This document shows positions 54,972 through 64,000 of a stretch of DNA of 64,000 nucleotides, piece after piece (the first letter of the stretch is position 1; the number at the start of each line of letters is the position of its first letter). Source of the DNA: Pseudomonas sp. KBW05 (GTDB taxonomy: Bacteria; Pseudomonadota; Gammaproteobacteria; Pseudomonadales; Pseudomonadaceae); NCBI RefSeq assembly GCF_003852405.1, contig NZ_QAJM01000002.1, forward strand, positions 41,107-105,106, in the 5' to 3' direction. Position numbers and translations under genes: made by a program. The notes beneath the pieces were generated by a model. That model ran no database searches. It was not told where the DNA came from and saw only the letters and a list, made by a program, of their open reading frames with translations.

Positions 54972-56048
54972 ATGGCAGATCTATACGAAAACCCAATGGG
55001 CCTGATGGGCTTTGAATTCATCGAGTTCGCCTCGCCGACGCCGGGCACCCTGGAGCCGATCTTCGAGATCATGGGCTTCACCAAAGTCGCGACCCACCGT
55101 TCCAAGAACGTCCACCTGTTCCGCCAGGGCGAGATCAACCTGATCCTCAACAACGAACCCAACAGCATCGCCTCCTACTTTGCGGCCGAGCATGGCCCGT
55201 CGGTGTGCGGCATGGCGTTCCGCGTCAAGGACTCGCAACAGGCCTACAACCGCGCGCTCGAGCTGGGCGCCCAGCCGATCCATATCGAAACCGGGCCGAT
55301 GGAACTGAACCTGCCTGCCATCAAGGGCATCGGCGGCGCGCCGCTGTACCTGATCGACCGTTTCGGCGAAGGCAGCTCGATCTATGACATCGACTTTGTG
55401 TTCATCGAAGGCGTGGACCGCAACCCGCAAGGCGCCGGCCTCAAGGTCATCGACCACCTGACCCACAACGTGTATCGCGGCCGCATGGCCTACTGGGCCA
55501 ACTTCTACGAAAAACTGTTCAACTTCCGTGAAGCGCGTTATTTCGACATCAAGGGCGAATACACCGGCCTGACCTCCAAGGCCATGAGCGCCCCGGATGG
55601 CATGATCCGCATCCCGCTCAACGAAGAATCGTCCAAGGGCGCGGGCCAGATCGAAGAGTTCCTGATGCAGTTCAACGGGGAGGGCATCCAACACGTGGCG
55701 TTCCTCACCGAAGACCTGGTCAAGACCTGGGACGCGCTGAAGAAGATCGGCATGCGCTTCATGACCGCGCCGCCAGACACTTACTACGAAATGCTCGAAG
55801 GCCGCCTGCCCAACCACGGCGAGCCGGTGGACCAGTTGCAGGCACGCGGCATCTTGCTGGACGGTTCGTCCATCGAAGGTGACAAGCGCCTGCTGTTGCA
55901 GATCTTCTCGGAAACCCTGATGGGCCCGGTGTTTTTCGAATTCATCCAACGCAAGGGCGATGACGGGTTTGGCGAGGGCAACTTCAAGGCGCTGTTCGAG
56001 TCCATCGAGCGTGACCAGGTGCGTCGTGGTGTGTTGACCACGGACTGA
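54972..56048 (+). CDS. hpd: 4-hydroxyphenylpyruvate dioxygenase
   Basis: 358-aa VOC-fold non-haem iron dioxygenase converting 4-hydroxyphenylpyruvate to homogentisate in tyrosine catabolism. Iron ligands H162 (DHLTHN), H241 (IQHVAF) and E323 (FFEFI) are intact. The N-terminus [16 protein letters not shown] matches the Pseudomonas fluorescens-type enzyme. Single gene with a bidirectional terminator. Confidence 0.97.
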   Translation: MADLYENPMGLMGFEFIEFASPTPGTLEPIFEIMGFTKVATHRSKNVHLFRQGEINLILNNEPNSIASYFAAEHGPSVCGMAFRVKDSQQAYNRALELGAQPIHIETGPMELNLPAIKGIGGAPLYLIDRFGEGSSIYDIDFVFIEGVDRNPQGAGLKVIDHLTHNVYRGRMAYWANFYEKLFNFREARYFDIKGEYTGLTSKAMSAPDGMIRIPLNEESSKGAGQIEEFLMQFNGEGIQHVAFLTEDLVKTWDALKKIGMRFMTAPPDTYYEMLEGRLPNHGEPVDQLQARGILLDGSSIEGDKRLLLQIFSETLMGPVFFEFIQRKGDDGFGEGNFKALFESIERDQVRRGVLTTD

Positions 56049-56052
56049 GCGT

Positions 56053-56090
56053 AAAAAAGCCCGGCCGAGTTTTTCTCGGCCGGGCTTTTT
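56053..56090. terminator. Bidirectional terminator hpd/rarD
   Basis: AGCCCGGCCGAG/CTCGGCCGGGCT stem with a T5 loop and T-runs on both strands. Confidence 0.85.
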
Positions 56091-56102
56091 ATTGCCTGTG
56101 CG

Positions 56103-56984
56103 TCACGCCTTGCGCTGACGTACCAGGTGCTTGAACCCTTCATACACCAACACCATCACCGCCAGCCAGATCGGGATATAGGTCAGCCACTCACCCGCCT
56201 TGATGCCTTCGCCCAGCAACAGCGCCACGCCCAGCAATAACACCGGCTCAACGTAGCTGAGCAATCCGAACAGACTGAACGCCAACAAGCGGCTGGCAAT
56301 GATGTAGCTCACCAACGCGGACGCACTGATAACCCCCAGCGTGGGAATCAATGCGTAAAGCTTCGGATGGGTGTCCAGCACGGCAAAACCCTGCTCGCCG
56401 CTTTGCACAAACCACCACGCCACCGGCAGCATCAGCGCCATATCCAGCCAGAGCCCGCCCAGGTGGTCAGTCTTGAGAAATTTGCGCACCACGAAATAAA
56501 CCGGGTAGCCGATGATTACCACCAGCGTTGCCCACGAAAAACCACCGGCCTGGTACAACTCGTTCAGCACCCCAAGGCCCGCAAAAAACACCGCCAGTTG
56601 TTGCAGGCGCGACAGTTGCTCACCCCATACCAAACGACCGGTCAACACCATGGTCAGTGGCAACAGGAAGTAACCCACCGACACATCCAGGCTACGACCA
56701 TTGAGCGGCGCCCACATGAACAACCACAACTGCACCCCCAGCAAGGCTGAAGACACCAGCACGCCCGCGATCAACTTCGGCTTGGCCGCCAGCACCCGCA
56801 GCAGCTCCCACACCCGTCGCCATTCGCCGCTGACAATCATGAACACCGTCATGCACGGCACCGTCAGCAGCATGCGCCAGCCGAAAATTTCCAGGCCGCT
56901 CAACGGCGTCAGCAGTGACGTGAAGTAATACATCACGGCAAACAACACCGAGGCCAAAACCGATAACACCACACCTTTAGACAC
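56103..56984 (-). CDS. rarD: EamA-family transporter RarD
   Basis: 293-aa ten-helix membrane protein. SVLASVLFAVMYYFTSLLTPL at the start and the conserved GWRMLLTVP, NELYQAG and SYVEPVLLLGVALLLGEGI match RarD. Substrate unclear (chloramphenicol sensitivity in others). Confidence 0.85.
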   Translation of the reverse strand: MSKGVVLSVLASVLFAVMYYFTSLLTPLSGLEIFGWRMLLTVPCMTVFMIVSGEWRRVWELLRVLAAKPKLIAGVLVSSALLGVQLWLFMWAPLNGRSLDVSVGYFLLPLTMVLTGRLVWGEQLSRLQQLAVFFAGLGVLNELYQAGGFSWATLVVIIGYPVYFVVRKFLKTDHLGGLWLDMALMLPVAWWFVQSGEQGFAVLDTHPKLYALIPTLGVISASALVSYIIASRLLAFSLFGLLSYVEPVLLLGVALLLGEGIKAGEWLTYIPIWLAVMVLVYEGFKHLVRQRKA

Positions 56985-57114
56985 GCAGTCCTCGCGAAAA
57001 CCGATTGATACAAGAGAGGAGGGGATTATGGAGCTTTTGGCGTGAGAGGGTTGCGCTGTTTTGGGGCGCTTTTCGGGAAAATTTCTCGCGCCGCGATGTC
57101 GGGCACAGGGTTGT

Positions 57115-57144
57115 TGTGGCTAGGGAGCAAGCTCCCTAGCCACA
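57115..57144. repeat. Perfect 14-bp stem with two-base loop
   Basis: TGTGGCTAGGGAGC-AA-GCTCCCTAGCCACA, between rarD and the aldo/keto reductase gene. It has no T-run and would form a cruciform or a very stable RNA hairpin. Most likely a Pseudomonas REP-like palindrome. Confidence 0.75.
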
Positions 57145-57154
57145 GTGGATCAGG

Positions 57155-58165
57155 TTATGGGCGGGCAATGCGGCCCGAGACGAAATGGCTGACATCGTTG
57201 AACCCCGGTGTGGACGAATGCCCCGGCGTGACCAACGTATCAATGAAGGCTTCATCCTCAGCCGTGATCTGTACATCCAGCGCGCCAGTGTAGGCATCCC
57301 ACTGCGCCTCGGTGCGCGGCCCGACAATCGCCGAACTCACCGCCGCGTTGTTCAGCACCCAGGCAATCGCAAACTCTACAATCCCCACGCCGCGCCCCTG
57401 GGTGTATTGCTGGATTTGCTGGGCAATGCGCAGTGACTCCACGCGCCATTCGGTTTCGAGGATGCGTTTATCCTGGCGCGCGGCGCGACTGCCGGGTTCG
57501 GGCGTGACATCCGGCGCATATTTGCCGCTGAGCACACCCCTGGCCAACGGGCTGTAAGGCACCACACCCAAACCGTAGGCTGCCGCTGCGGTGATCTGTT
57601 CGACCTCGGCCTGGCGGTTGACGATGTTGTACAACGGCTGGCTGATCACCGGTTTGTCCACGCCCAGGCGTTCGGCCACGCGAATCACTTCGGCGATGCG
57701 CCAACCCCGGTAGTTGGACAGCCCCCAATAACGGATCTTGCCCTGGCGGATCAGATCGCCAATCGCCGACACCGTGACGTCTAGCGGCGTGTCGTGGTCT
57801 TCGCGGTGCAGGTAGTAGATGTCCAGGTAATCGGTGTCGAGGCGGGTGAGGCTGGCTTCCAGCGCGTTGAAGATACGCTTGCGGTTCAGGCCGCTGCGGT
57901 TGGGCAGGCCGTCCGCCGGGCCAAAGCCGACCTTGGACGCCACCACCCAATCCTGGCGATGGCGGGCAATGGCTTCGCCCACCAGTTCTTCGGAGCGCCC
58001 ACCGGTGTAGACGTCCGCCGTGTCGATAAAATTGATGCCCTGGTCCCAGGCCTTGTCGATGATGCGTAGCGAGTCCTCGGCGCTGGTCTGTTCGCCAAAC
58101 ATCATGGTGCCCAGGGTCAAGGCGCTGACTTTCAACCCGGACTGGCCCAACGTGCGATAAATCAT
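57155..58165 (-). CDS. Aldo/keto reductase
   Basis: 336-aa NADPH-dependent TIM-barrel oxidoreductase. Catalytic tetrad parts: D in NFIDTADVY, Y (VYTGGRSEE), K in VVASKVGFG and H in YYLHREDHDTPL. Likely reduces aldehydes or ketones; physiological substrate unknown. AGGAGGAG precedes the ATG. Confidence 0.9.
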   Translation of the reverse strand: MIYRTLGQSGLKVSALTLGTMMFGEQTSAEDSLRIIDKAWDQGINFIDTADVYTGGRSEELVGEAIARHRQDWVVASKVGFGPADGLPNRSGLNRKRIFNALEASLTRLDTDYLDIYYLHREDHDTPLDVTVSAIGDLIRQGKIRYWGLSNYRGWRIAEVIRVAERLGVDKPVISQPLYNIVNRQAEVEQITAAAAYGLGVVPYSPLARGVLSGKYAPDVTPEPGSRAARQDKRILETEWRVESLRIAQQIQQYTQGRGVGIVEFAIAWVLNNAAVSSAIVGPRTEAQWDAYTGALDVQITAEDEAFIDTLVTPGHSSTPGFNDVSHFVSGRIARP

Positions 58166-58246
58166 GGATAACTCCTCCTGGTCGTGAAACGTGAGTCATG
58201 CAATACCAGACTCGAATGCTCTGGAACAAGCCCTGCACGGGTTTCT

Positions 58247-59149
58247 TCATGCACTCAGCAAGGCCTGGCAACGCTCCTGTAAAAACCGCTGCAACACTTT
58301 CACCCGTTCCGACACCTGTAGCCGATGGGGGCACATCAGGTTGAAGGGCGCCGGCTCGCCCTGCCAGTCCACGAACAACGGCACCAACCGGCCAGCAGCG
58401 ATATCGCCGACCACATCGAGCCGGGCCTTGTAGGCAATGCCGTGGCCGGCCAAGGCCCAGCGGCGCACGACCTCACCGTCGTCGCTGAGAAAATCCCCGC
58501 TCACCTCGACCTCCTGCACCTGCGTGCCCCGGTGAAAGCGCCAGGTCTTGCTCACCTGGCCCTGGCGCATATAGCGCAGCGCGCTGTGCCGGGCCAGGTC
58601 CATGGGCTCAAGCGGCATACCGTGGCCTGCCAGGTAAGCGGGGCTGGCGCAGGCGACGCGGCAGTGCTCGGTGGCGATGGGCAGCGCCACCAGGCTGGAG
58701 TCCTGGGGCACACCAAAACGCAGGGCAATGTCCACGGTTTCCCGGAACAGGTCGGCGTTGCTGTCATTGAGCAGCAATTGCAGACGGATGTTCGGGTGCT
58801 CGGCCTTGAACGCATCCAGCCAGCCCAGCAGCACATTGCGTCCGAAATCCGACGGCGCCGCCAGTTGCAACAAGCCGCTGAGGCCCTGGCTTTGCTGCTT
58901 GAGCGCCAGTTCTCCTTCGGCCAAGGCCGCCAATGCGACGCGCACGCTGTCGAGGTAGCGCCGGCCTTCTTCGGTCAGGCGCATGCTGCGGGTGGAGCGG
59001 GCCAACAGGCGCATGCCCAAGCGGGTTTCCAGGCGTTTCAAGGCAATGCTGGCCGCCGCCGGGGTGAGGCCAAGCCCACGGGCGGCGGCAGACAAGCTGC
59101 CCGTGTCAGCGGTACGCACGAAGACTTCAAGGTCGAGAATCGAGCTCAC
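58247..59149 (-). CDS. LysR-family regulator
   Basis: 300 aa. Winged helix at the N-terminus (VRTADTGSLSAAARGLGLTPAAASIALKRLE) and effector domain. Start is GTG. Divergent from the SDR gene, with the aldo/keto reductase downstream on the same strand 81 bp away, so either may be a target. Confidence 0.9.
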   Translation of the reverse strand: MSSILDLEVFVRTADTGSLSAAARGLGLTPAAASIALKRLETRLGMRLLARSTRSMRLTEEGRRYLDSVRVALAALAEGELALKQQSQGLSGLLQLAAPSDFGRNVLLGWLDAFKAEHPNIRLQLLLNDSNADLFRETVDIALRFGVPQDSSLVALPIATEHCRVACASPAYLAGHGMPLEPMDLARHSALRYMRQGQVSKTWRFHRGTQVQEVEVSGDFLSDDGEVVRRWALAGHGIAYKARLDVVGDIAAGRLVPLFVDWQGEPAPFNLMCPHRLQVSERVKVLQRFLQERCQALLSA

Positions 59150-59250
59150 TTGTAAAAATCCTTTAAAGATCTTGTCGTTTTACCGGGATTTTTCGCTGAT
59201 TGCCAAGCTGGGAAGATAAACGCTCACTTTTCCAGCCAGGACATTTCTCC

Positions 59251-59955
59251 ATGACTTCTTCCCTTAACGGCAAAACCGTCATCGTCATCGGCGGCAGCAG
59301 CGGCATTGGTGCCGCCGTGGCCAAGGCTTCCGCTGCCCGTGGCGCACAGGTGGTATTGGCCGGGCGGCGCCTGGCGTCGGGTGGCGAAAGCGGCCTGCGC
59401 AGCGAGCCGGTGGACGTCACCGACGCCGCCTCGCTGCAACGCCTGTTCGACAGCGTCGGGCGCTTTGATCATTTGGTCTACACCTCGGGCCCGAGTGTGC
59501 GCGCGAAAACCCTGGCCGAGACCGACCTGGACGAAGCCCAGGACAACTTCAACGTGAAACTCTGGGGCGCGCTGCGGGCGATCCAACTGGCGCTGCCTTA
59601 CCTCGACGCGCACGGCAGCATCAGCCTGACCTCCGGGCAACTGGGCCGCAAGTTCGTGCCGGGGCAGTTCATCAAGGTCGGCATCAACGCCGCCACCGAA
59701 GCACTGGGCAAGCAATTGGCCAAGGAGTTGGCGCCGCGTCGAGTCAATGTGATCAGCCCGGGGGTGATCGACACGCCGGCGTATGCGGGGTTGGCTGAGG
59801 AACAGCGTTTGGCGATGTTCGCCAAGGCGGGCGGCGCGTTGCCGGTTGGGCGGGTCGGGCAGGCAGAAGAAGTGGCGGCGGGGTATGTGCTGGCCATGGA
59901 GAATGGCTTTATGACAGGTGCCGTCATCGATATCGACGGCGGCGGCCTGCTGTAA
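59251..59955 (+). CDS. Short-chain dehydrogenase/reductase
   Basis: 234-aa Rossmann-fold enzyme. NAD(P) motif GGSSGIGAAVA; the active-site region is SLTSGQLGRK (Ser) but the usual YxxxK appears as FIKVG, so Tyr is replaced by Phe and catalysis may be altered. C-terminal DIDGGGLL is typical. Divergent from a LysR regulator. Confidence 0.85.
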   Translation: MTSSLNGKTVIVIGGSSGIGAAVAKASAARGAQVVLAGRRLASGGESGLRSEPVDVTDAASLQRLFDSVGRFDHLVYTSGPSVRAKTLAETDLDEAQDNFNVKLWGALRAIQLALPYLDAHGSISLTSGQLGRKFVPGQFIKVGINAATEALGKQLAKELAPRRVNVISPGVIDTPAYAGLAEEQRLAMFAKAGGALPVGRVGQAEEVAAGYVLAMENGFMTGAVIDIDGGGLL

Positions 59956-59984
59956 ACACCGACCCAACATGTGAAAGGAGGCTT

Positions 59985-60076
59985 ATGTGGGAGCGGGCTT
60001 GCTCGCGAAGACGGTGTGCCAGTCACCGAATATATTGACTGATTGACCGCTTTCGCGAGCAAGCCCGCTCCCACAT
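59985..60076. repeat. Inverted REP pair (REPIN)
   Basis: Arm ATGTGGGAGCGGGCTTGCTC... (59985-60009) with exact reverse complement at 60051-60076, about 41 bp apart. Same family as 17865-17969. Confidence 0.9.
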
Positions 60077-60084
60077 GGACCGCG

Positions 60085-61395
60085 TTATACCTTCAAAGTA
60101 CGGGTCATCCGCAAGGCCAGCACACTACCGGCCACAATCACCGCCGCCAGCAAGTACAACGCAATATCCGTAGACCCCGTGGCATCCTTCACAAACCCGA
60201 CGATATACGGGCTGAGGAACCCGGCCATCTGCCCCATCGAGTTGATCAACGCCAAGCCACCGGCCGCCGCGCCGGCACTCAGCATCGCGGTGGGTACCGG
60301 CCAGAACATCGGCAGGCCGGTCAGGGCGCCCATCGTCGCGATGGTCAGGCCCAGAATGGCAATGGCCGGCGTGGTGGCGAAATTCACCGCGATCAACAGC
60401 CCCACGGCGCCCATCAGCATCGGCACCACCAAGTGCCAGCGCCGCTCCTTGCGCAAGTCGGCAGAGCGGCCCACCAGCAACATGAACACCGCCGCCAGCA
60501 GATACGGGATCGCACTCAGCCAGCCGATCACCAGGTTATCGCTGAAGCCCAGGTTCTTGATGATCGACGGCAGCCAGAAGTTGATCGCGTACACGCCGCT
60601 CTGGATGCAGAAGTAGATCAGACCGAAGGCCCAGATCGCCGGGTTCTTGAACACTTCGGCGAGGGAGTCGGTGGTGGTTTTCGGTTTGTTGGCCAGGTCG
60701 GTCGCCTGGTCGGCTTCCAGCACGGCACGCTCGTGGGGCTTGAGCCATTTGGCATTGGCGAAGCTATCGCTGAGCAGGAAGTAGGCGAGACCACCAAGGA
60801 TCACCGTCGGCACGCCTTGCAACAGGAACATCCACTGCCAGCCCGCGAGGCCACCTTGGCCGGCGGCGAAGTGGTTGAGGATCCAGCCGGAGAACGGGCT
60901 GCCCAGCAAGCCGGACACCGGGATCGCCGACATGAACAGTGCCATGATCCGCCCACGGCGGAACGTGGGGAACCACTGCGAGAGGTACAGCACCACACCG
61001 GGGAAGAAGCCCGCTTCGGCGGCACCGGTAAACAGGCGCAGGGTGTAGAAGTGTGTGGGCGTGGTGACGAACAGCAGGCACGTGGACAACGTCCCCCACA
61101 CGATCATCATCAACGCGATCCAGCGACGTGGGCCGAACTTGGTCAGCGCCAGGTTGCTCGGCACGCCACACAGCACGTAGCCGATAAAGAAGATCCCGGC
61201 TCCCAGGCCGTAGACGGTTTCGCTGAACTTCAAGGCATCAAGCATCTGCAACTTGGCAAAGCCAACGTTTACCCGGTCGAGGTAATTGAACAGATAGCAG
61301 ATAAAAATGAAGGGGATCAGGCGCAGGGTGATGCGCTTGTAGATGGCGTTTTTATCGTCATCGGTGGCCAGTGCGGCAGTGGCGCTCTGTGACAT
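60085..61395 (-). CDS. MFS transporter, anion:cation symporter type
   Basis: 436-aa twelve-helix permease of the ACS family (NYLDRVNVGFAKLQM, GYVLCGVPSNL, FFPGVVLYLSQWFPTFRRGR), which carries sugar acids such as glucarate, galactarate or glycerate. Divergent from cdaR and near glycerate kinase, so a sugar-acid or glycerate substrate is the natural guess. Confidence 0.9.
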   Translation of the reverse strand: MSQSATAALATDDDKNAIYKRITLRLIPFIFICYLFNYLDRVNVGFAKLQMLDALKFSETVYGLGAGIFFIGYVLCGVPSNLALTKFGPRRWIALMMIVWGTLSTCLLFVTTPTHFYTLRLFTGAAEAGFFPGVVLYLSQWFPTFRRGRIMALFMSAIPVSGLLGSPFSGWILNHFAAGQGGLAGWQWMFLLQGVPTVILGGLAYFLLSDSFANAKWLKPHERAVLEADQATDLANKPKTTTDSLAEVFKNPAIWAFGLIYFCIQSGVYAINFWLPSIIKNLGFSDNLVIGWLSAIPYLLAAVFMLLVGRSADLRKERRWHLVVPMLMGAVGLLIAVNFATTPAIAILGLTIATMGALTGLPMFWPVPTAMLSAGAAAGGLALINSMGQMAGFLSPYIVGFVKDATGSTDIALYLLAAVIVAGSVLALRMTRTLKV

Positions 61396-61492
61396 GGCAG
61401 TCTCTCTTTATTATGATTTTTTGCGATGCGAGGTTAACGTTGATCGCCCAAACAGTCTCGGCGACGTGACGGGGTACTGTCTTTGTGCCCAC

Positions 61493-61520
61493 GCACAGCG
61501 AAGGATCCTTTGCGCTGTGC
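61493..61520. promoter_or_regulatory. Inverted repeat between MFS and cdaR
   Basis: GCACAGCG-N12-CGCTGTGC with inner palindrome AAGGATCCTT. Fits a site for the CdaR regulator in the divergent promoter. Confidence 0.45.
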
Positions 61521-61553
61521 CAGTGAACAACCACCTTTCAGGAAGTTAGCCCC

Positions 61554-62654
61554 ATGTTCGAGCTCGATCATGACTTGGCGCAGGATATTGTCGATCGCAC
61601 CATGGCCATCCTGCCCTATAACGTCAATGTCATGGACAGTCAGGGCCTGATTCTCGGCAGCGGCGAGCCGGAGCGCATCAACACCCGCCACGAGGGCGCG
61701 CAATTGGTGCTGGCCAATGGGCGCGTGGTGGAGATCGACAGCCAGACCGCCAAGCACCTCAAGGGCGTGCAACCAGGCATCAACCTGCCGCTGCTGCACG
61801 ACCAACGCCTGATCGGCGTGCTGGGCATCACCGGCGAACCGGAAGGGCTGCGTACTTACGCCGAACTGGTGCGCATGACGGCTGAAATGCTCGTCAGCCA
61901 CCGTCACCAGCAAGTCGAACAACAATGGCGGCGCCAGCGTTGCGATGACCTGCTGGCGTTGCTGCTGGCCGAAAGCGGCGACTCCCCGCGCCTGGTGGAC
62001 GAAGCCCAACAACTGGGGCTCAAGCCACAGCTGGCGCGCACGCCGTACCTGTTTGAACTGGGCCCGGGCCAATCGGCAGAAGCCCTGAGTGCCTGGCTGA
62101 CCGCGCGTTACCCGGACAGCTGGTGTGTCAGCTCGGCGCAGTTTTCCCTGCTCTGGTGCCGGCCAGCGGCGGCGCAGGTGGACAACCCACGGTTGTTGGA
62201 AAAGCTCGAAGGCGCAGGCTGGAATATCCTGCGTGTCGCCGTCGGCGGGCAGGCGGATGGCTTGTCCGGCCTGCGCCGTTGCTACCGTCGGGTCGGCGAC
62301 TTGCTCGCCTACGGCCGCGATGTACTGCCGCACTCGCGCCTGCTCACCCTCAACCGTTTTCGCCTGCCGGTGATGCTCTGGCGCCATCGCAACGATGACG
62401 CCCTCGACGAGTTGCTCAACCCCCTGCGCAAAGTGCTGGCCAAGGACAGCAACGGCCAATTGCAGGCGACCCTGCGCAGCTGGTGCGAACACGACGGGCA
62501 AAGCCAGGCCTGCGCCGACGCCCTGGGCATCCACCGCAACAGCCTGCGCTATCGCATGGAGCGTATCGCCGAACTCAGTGGCGTCGATCCGCTGACCCTC
62601 GACGGCATGCTCGCCCTCTATCTCGGCGTGCAACTCTTGCCCCAGGCTTTGTAG
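61554..62654 (+). CDS. cdaR: CdaR-family sugar diacid regulator
   Basis: 366 aa. N-terminal sugar-diacid-recognition domain (LDHDLAQDIVDRTMAILPYN) and C-terminal PucR-like helix-turn-helix (ADALGIHRNSLRYRMERIAEL). CdaR activates glucarate, galactarate and glycerate genes in enterics. AGGAAG precedes the start. Divergent MFS transporter and downstream glycerate kinase fit this regulon. Confidence 0.9.
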   Translation: MFELDHDLAQDIVDRTMAILPYNVNVMDSQGLILGSGEPERINTRHEGAQLVLANGRVVEIDSQTAKHLKGVQPGINLPLLHDQRLIGVLGITGEPEGLRTYAELVRMTAEMLVSHRHQQVEQQWRRQRCDDLLALLLAESGDSPRLVDEAQQLGLKPQLARTPYLFELGPGQSAEALSAWLTARYPDSWCVSSAQFSLLWCRPAAAQVDNPRLLEKLEGAGWNILRVAVGGQADGLSGLRRCYRRVGDLLAYGRDVLPHSRLLTLNRFRLPVMLWRHRNDDALDELLNPLRKVLAKDSNGQLQATLRSWCEHDGQSQACADALGIHRNSLRYRMERIAELSGVDPLTLDGMLALYLGVQLLPQAL

Positions 62655-62751
62655 GAATGAACAACAAAGCCAAACCGCACTTGTGCATCCGACCGGCGTC
62701 ATTGTCGCTGCCAACTGGCAGCATGGGCGTTATAAAAACCGGAGAAAGCCC

Positions 62752-63891
62752 ATGAAAATCATCATCGCCCCCGACTCGTTCAAGGACAGCCTGAGCGCTG
62801 AAGGCGTCGCCCAAGCCATTGCGGCAGGCTTGGCCGAGGTCTGGCCGGATGCGCAGTTGGTGCAATGCCCCATGGCGGACGGTGGTGAAGGCACGGTTGA
62901 GTCGGTACTCGCCGCGTGCAACGGCGAATTGCGCAGCCAAACGGTGCTGGCTCCGCTGGCCGGCACGGTTGAAGCCCACTGGGGCTGGTTGGCCGACAGC
63001 CACACGGCAATTATCGAGATGGCCGAAGCCAGCGGCCTGCAGCTGGTGCCGCCAGAGCAGCGCGACGCCTGTGCCAGCACCACATTTGGCACCGGCGAAC
63101 TGATCCGCGCCGCCCTCGACCTGGGTGCCCAGCGCATCATCCTGGCGATTGGCGGCAGTGCCACCAACGACGGTGGCGCCGGCGCGATGCAGGCGCTCGG
63201 CGTACAGTTGTTCGACGCCGAGGGACACGCCTTGCCCCCCGGCGGCCTGGCCTTGTCGCGTCTGGCCCGGATTGATCTTGAAGGCTTGGACCCGCGCCTG
63301 GCAGACGTGCGTTTTGAAATCGCCGCCGACGTCAACAACCCGCTGTGCGGCCCTCACGGCGCTTCCGCCATTTTCGGCCCGCAGAAGGGCGCTAATCCCG
63401 AGCAAGTCCAACAGCTGGACGCCGCCCTTGGCCACTTCGCCGACCATTGCGCGCGCGCCCTGGGTAAAGACGTACGCGACGAACCTGGCAGCGGCGCGGC
63501 CGGTGGCCTTGGGTTTGCGGCCAAAGCCTTCCTCGGCGCGCAATTTCGCGCCGGCGTCGAAGTTGTCGCCGACCTGGTCGGCCTGGATGCCGCCGTGCAG
63601 GGCGCCGACCTGGTAATCACCGGCGAAGGCCGTTTCGACGCCCAGACCCTGCGCGGTAAAACTCCCTTTGGCGTGGCACGCATCGCAAAGCAGCACGACG
63701 TCCCGGTAATCGTCATCGCTGGCACCCTGGGCGAAGGCTACGAACAGATGTACGCCCACGGCGTGGATGCAGCGTTCGCCTTGCCTTCCGGGCCGATGAG
63801 CCTGGAGCAAGCGTGCAGTGAGGCGCCGCGGTTATTGCGCAAGCGTGCGGCGGATATTGCGCGGGTGTGGCGGGTTGCGAGGCTTCACTGA
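62752..63891 (+). CDS. Glycerate kinase
   Basis: 379-aa type I glycerate kinase (GarK/GlxK family): IIAPDSFKDSLSAEGVAQA, PMADGGEGT, GGSATNDGGAGAMQAL and GEGRFDAQTLRGKTP. Phosphorylates D-glycerate to 2-phosphoglycerate, ending sugar-acid degradation. It is 97 bp after cdaR, with a GGAGAAAG upstream. Confidence 0.93.
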   Translation: MKIIIAPDSFKDSLSAEGVAQAIAAGLAEVWPDAQLVQCPMADGGEGTVESVLAACNGELRSQTVLAPLAGTVEAHWGWLADSHTAIIEMAEASGLQLVPPEQRDACASTTFGTGELIRAALDLGAQRIILAIGGSATNDGGAGAMQALGVQLFDAEGHALPPGGLALSRLARIDLEGLDPRLADVRFEIAADVNNPLCGPHGASAIFGPQKGANPEQVQQLDAALGHFADHCARALGKDVRDEPGSGAAGGLGFAAKAFLGAQFRAGVEVVADLVGLDAAVQGADLVITGEGRFDAQTLRGKTPFGVARIAKQHDVPVIVIAGTLGEGYEQMYAHGVDAAFALPSGPMSLEQACSEAPRLLRKRAADIARVWRVARLH

Positions 63892-63899
63892 GGCCTGAT

Positions 63900-64000
63900 A
63901 AAGCTCTAGCTCTGGCTTTTCAGCTTTTGATCTTAGGCGCCCCGTTAAACACGCTGGCCGGAATTCGATATGGATTACCGGCATGCCGAGCCTAGGCGAG
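63900..64000 (+). repeat. Probable start of a dispersed Pseudomonas repeat
   Basis: The final 100 bp have no ORF and contain low-complexity GCTCTAGCTCTGGC followed by CTTAGGCGCCCCGTTAAAC. I recall similar text as a multi-copy intergenic repeat of fluorescent pseudomonads; not verified. The window ends inside it. Confidence 0.3.

Overview
The window looks like chromosomal DNA of a Pseudomonas species, most likely the P. fluorescens group. The evidence is high GC with dense, mostly operonic genes; homologues typical of that group (an OprD-type porin, an MvaT/MvaV-type H-NS analogue, a KfrA-like protein next to a tyrosine recombinase, an HPPD of the P. fluorescens type); and Pseudomonas-type REP palindromes. 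The species call is inference from gene content and was not tested by search. I see no prophage, transposase, CRISPR array or rRNA operon. The only RNA gene I can call firmly is a tRNA-Leu(TAA).

Layout. (1) 1-6.8 kb: 4-hydroxyphenylacetate/homoprotocatechuate meta-cleavage genes (hpaD partial, hpaE, hpaG2, hpaG1) with regulators hpaA (AraC) and hpaR (MarR) and an OprD-type porin. A near-identical 14-bp motif occurs at both control regions. (2) 6.8-8.3 kb: a GC-poorer orphan gene beside tRNA-Leu and a secreted coiled-coil protein. (3) 8.3-17.9 kb: a complete sugar/polyol uptake and catabolism locus (deoC divergent from a DeoR regulator, then binding protein, zinc dehydrogenase, FGGY kinase, SorC regulator, ABC ATPase, permease, HAD phosphatase) with clear promoter/operator architecture. 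Its substrate is not evident. (4) 18-25 kb: small stress or hypothetical genes (zinc-finger-like, GFA, DinB, DUF533, SLOG), then an MgtA-type Mg2+ P-type ATPase preceded by a long leader with several short ORFs. (5) 25-28.5 kb: LysE exporter and an arsRBCH operon with a textbook ArsR operator. (6) 28.5-33.4 kb: a small gene with an Anr/FNR box, AzlCD, DUF1275, ABC-F. (7) 33.5-38.3 kb: topoisomerase IB, modABC with a ModE-type operator, a nitronate monooxygenase-like protein. (8) 38.4-42.1 kb: ada and alkB alkylation repair, then several small proteins and lipoproteins. (9) 42.4-49.8 kb: galU, gor, kfrA-like/integrase pair, ahpC (OxyR-type site) and ahpF, gloA. (10) 50-57 kb: DUF4946 protein, MvaV, CSS/EAL phosphodiesterase, LysR-EamA pair, hpd, rarD. 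(11) 57-64 kb: aldo/keto reductase, LysR-SDR pair, and a CdaR/MFS/glycerate kinase locus.

How the parts work together. The hpa genes and hpd both serve aromatic (tyrosine, 4-hydroxyphenylacetate) catabolism but lie about 50 kb apart. galU supplies UDP-glucose; gor, ahpC, ahpF and gloA form a peroxide and glyoxal defence block. The best targets for new biology are the unassigned deoC/SorC/FGGY polyol locus (with a dehydrogenase that has lost its structural zinc site), the multi-ORF mgtA leader, the Ada protein lacking three of four zinc ligands, and the Anr-box-controlled 71-residue protein.
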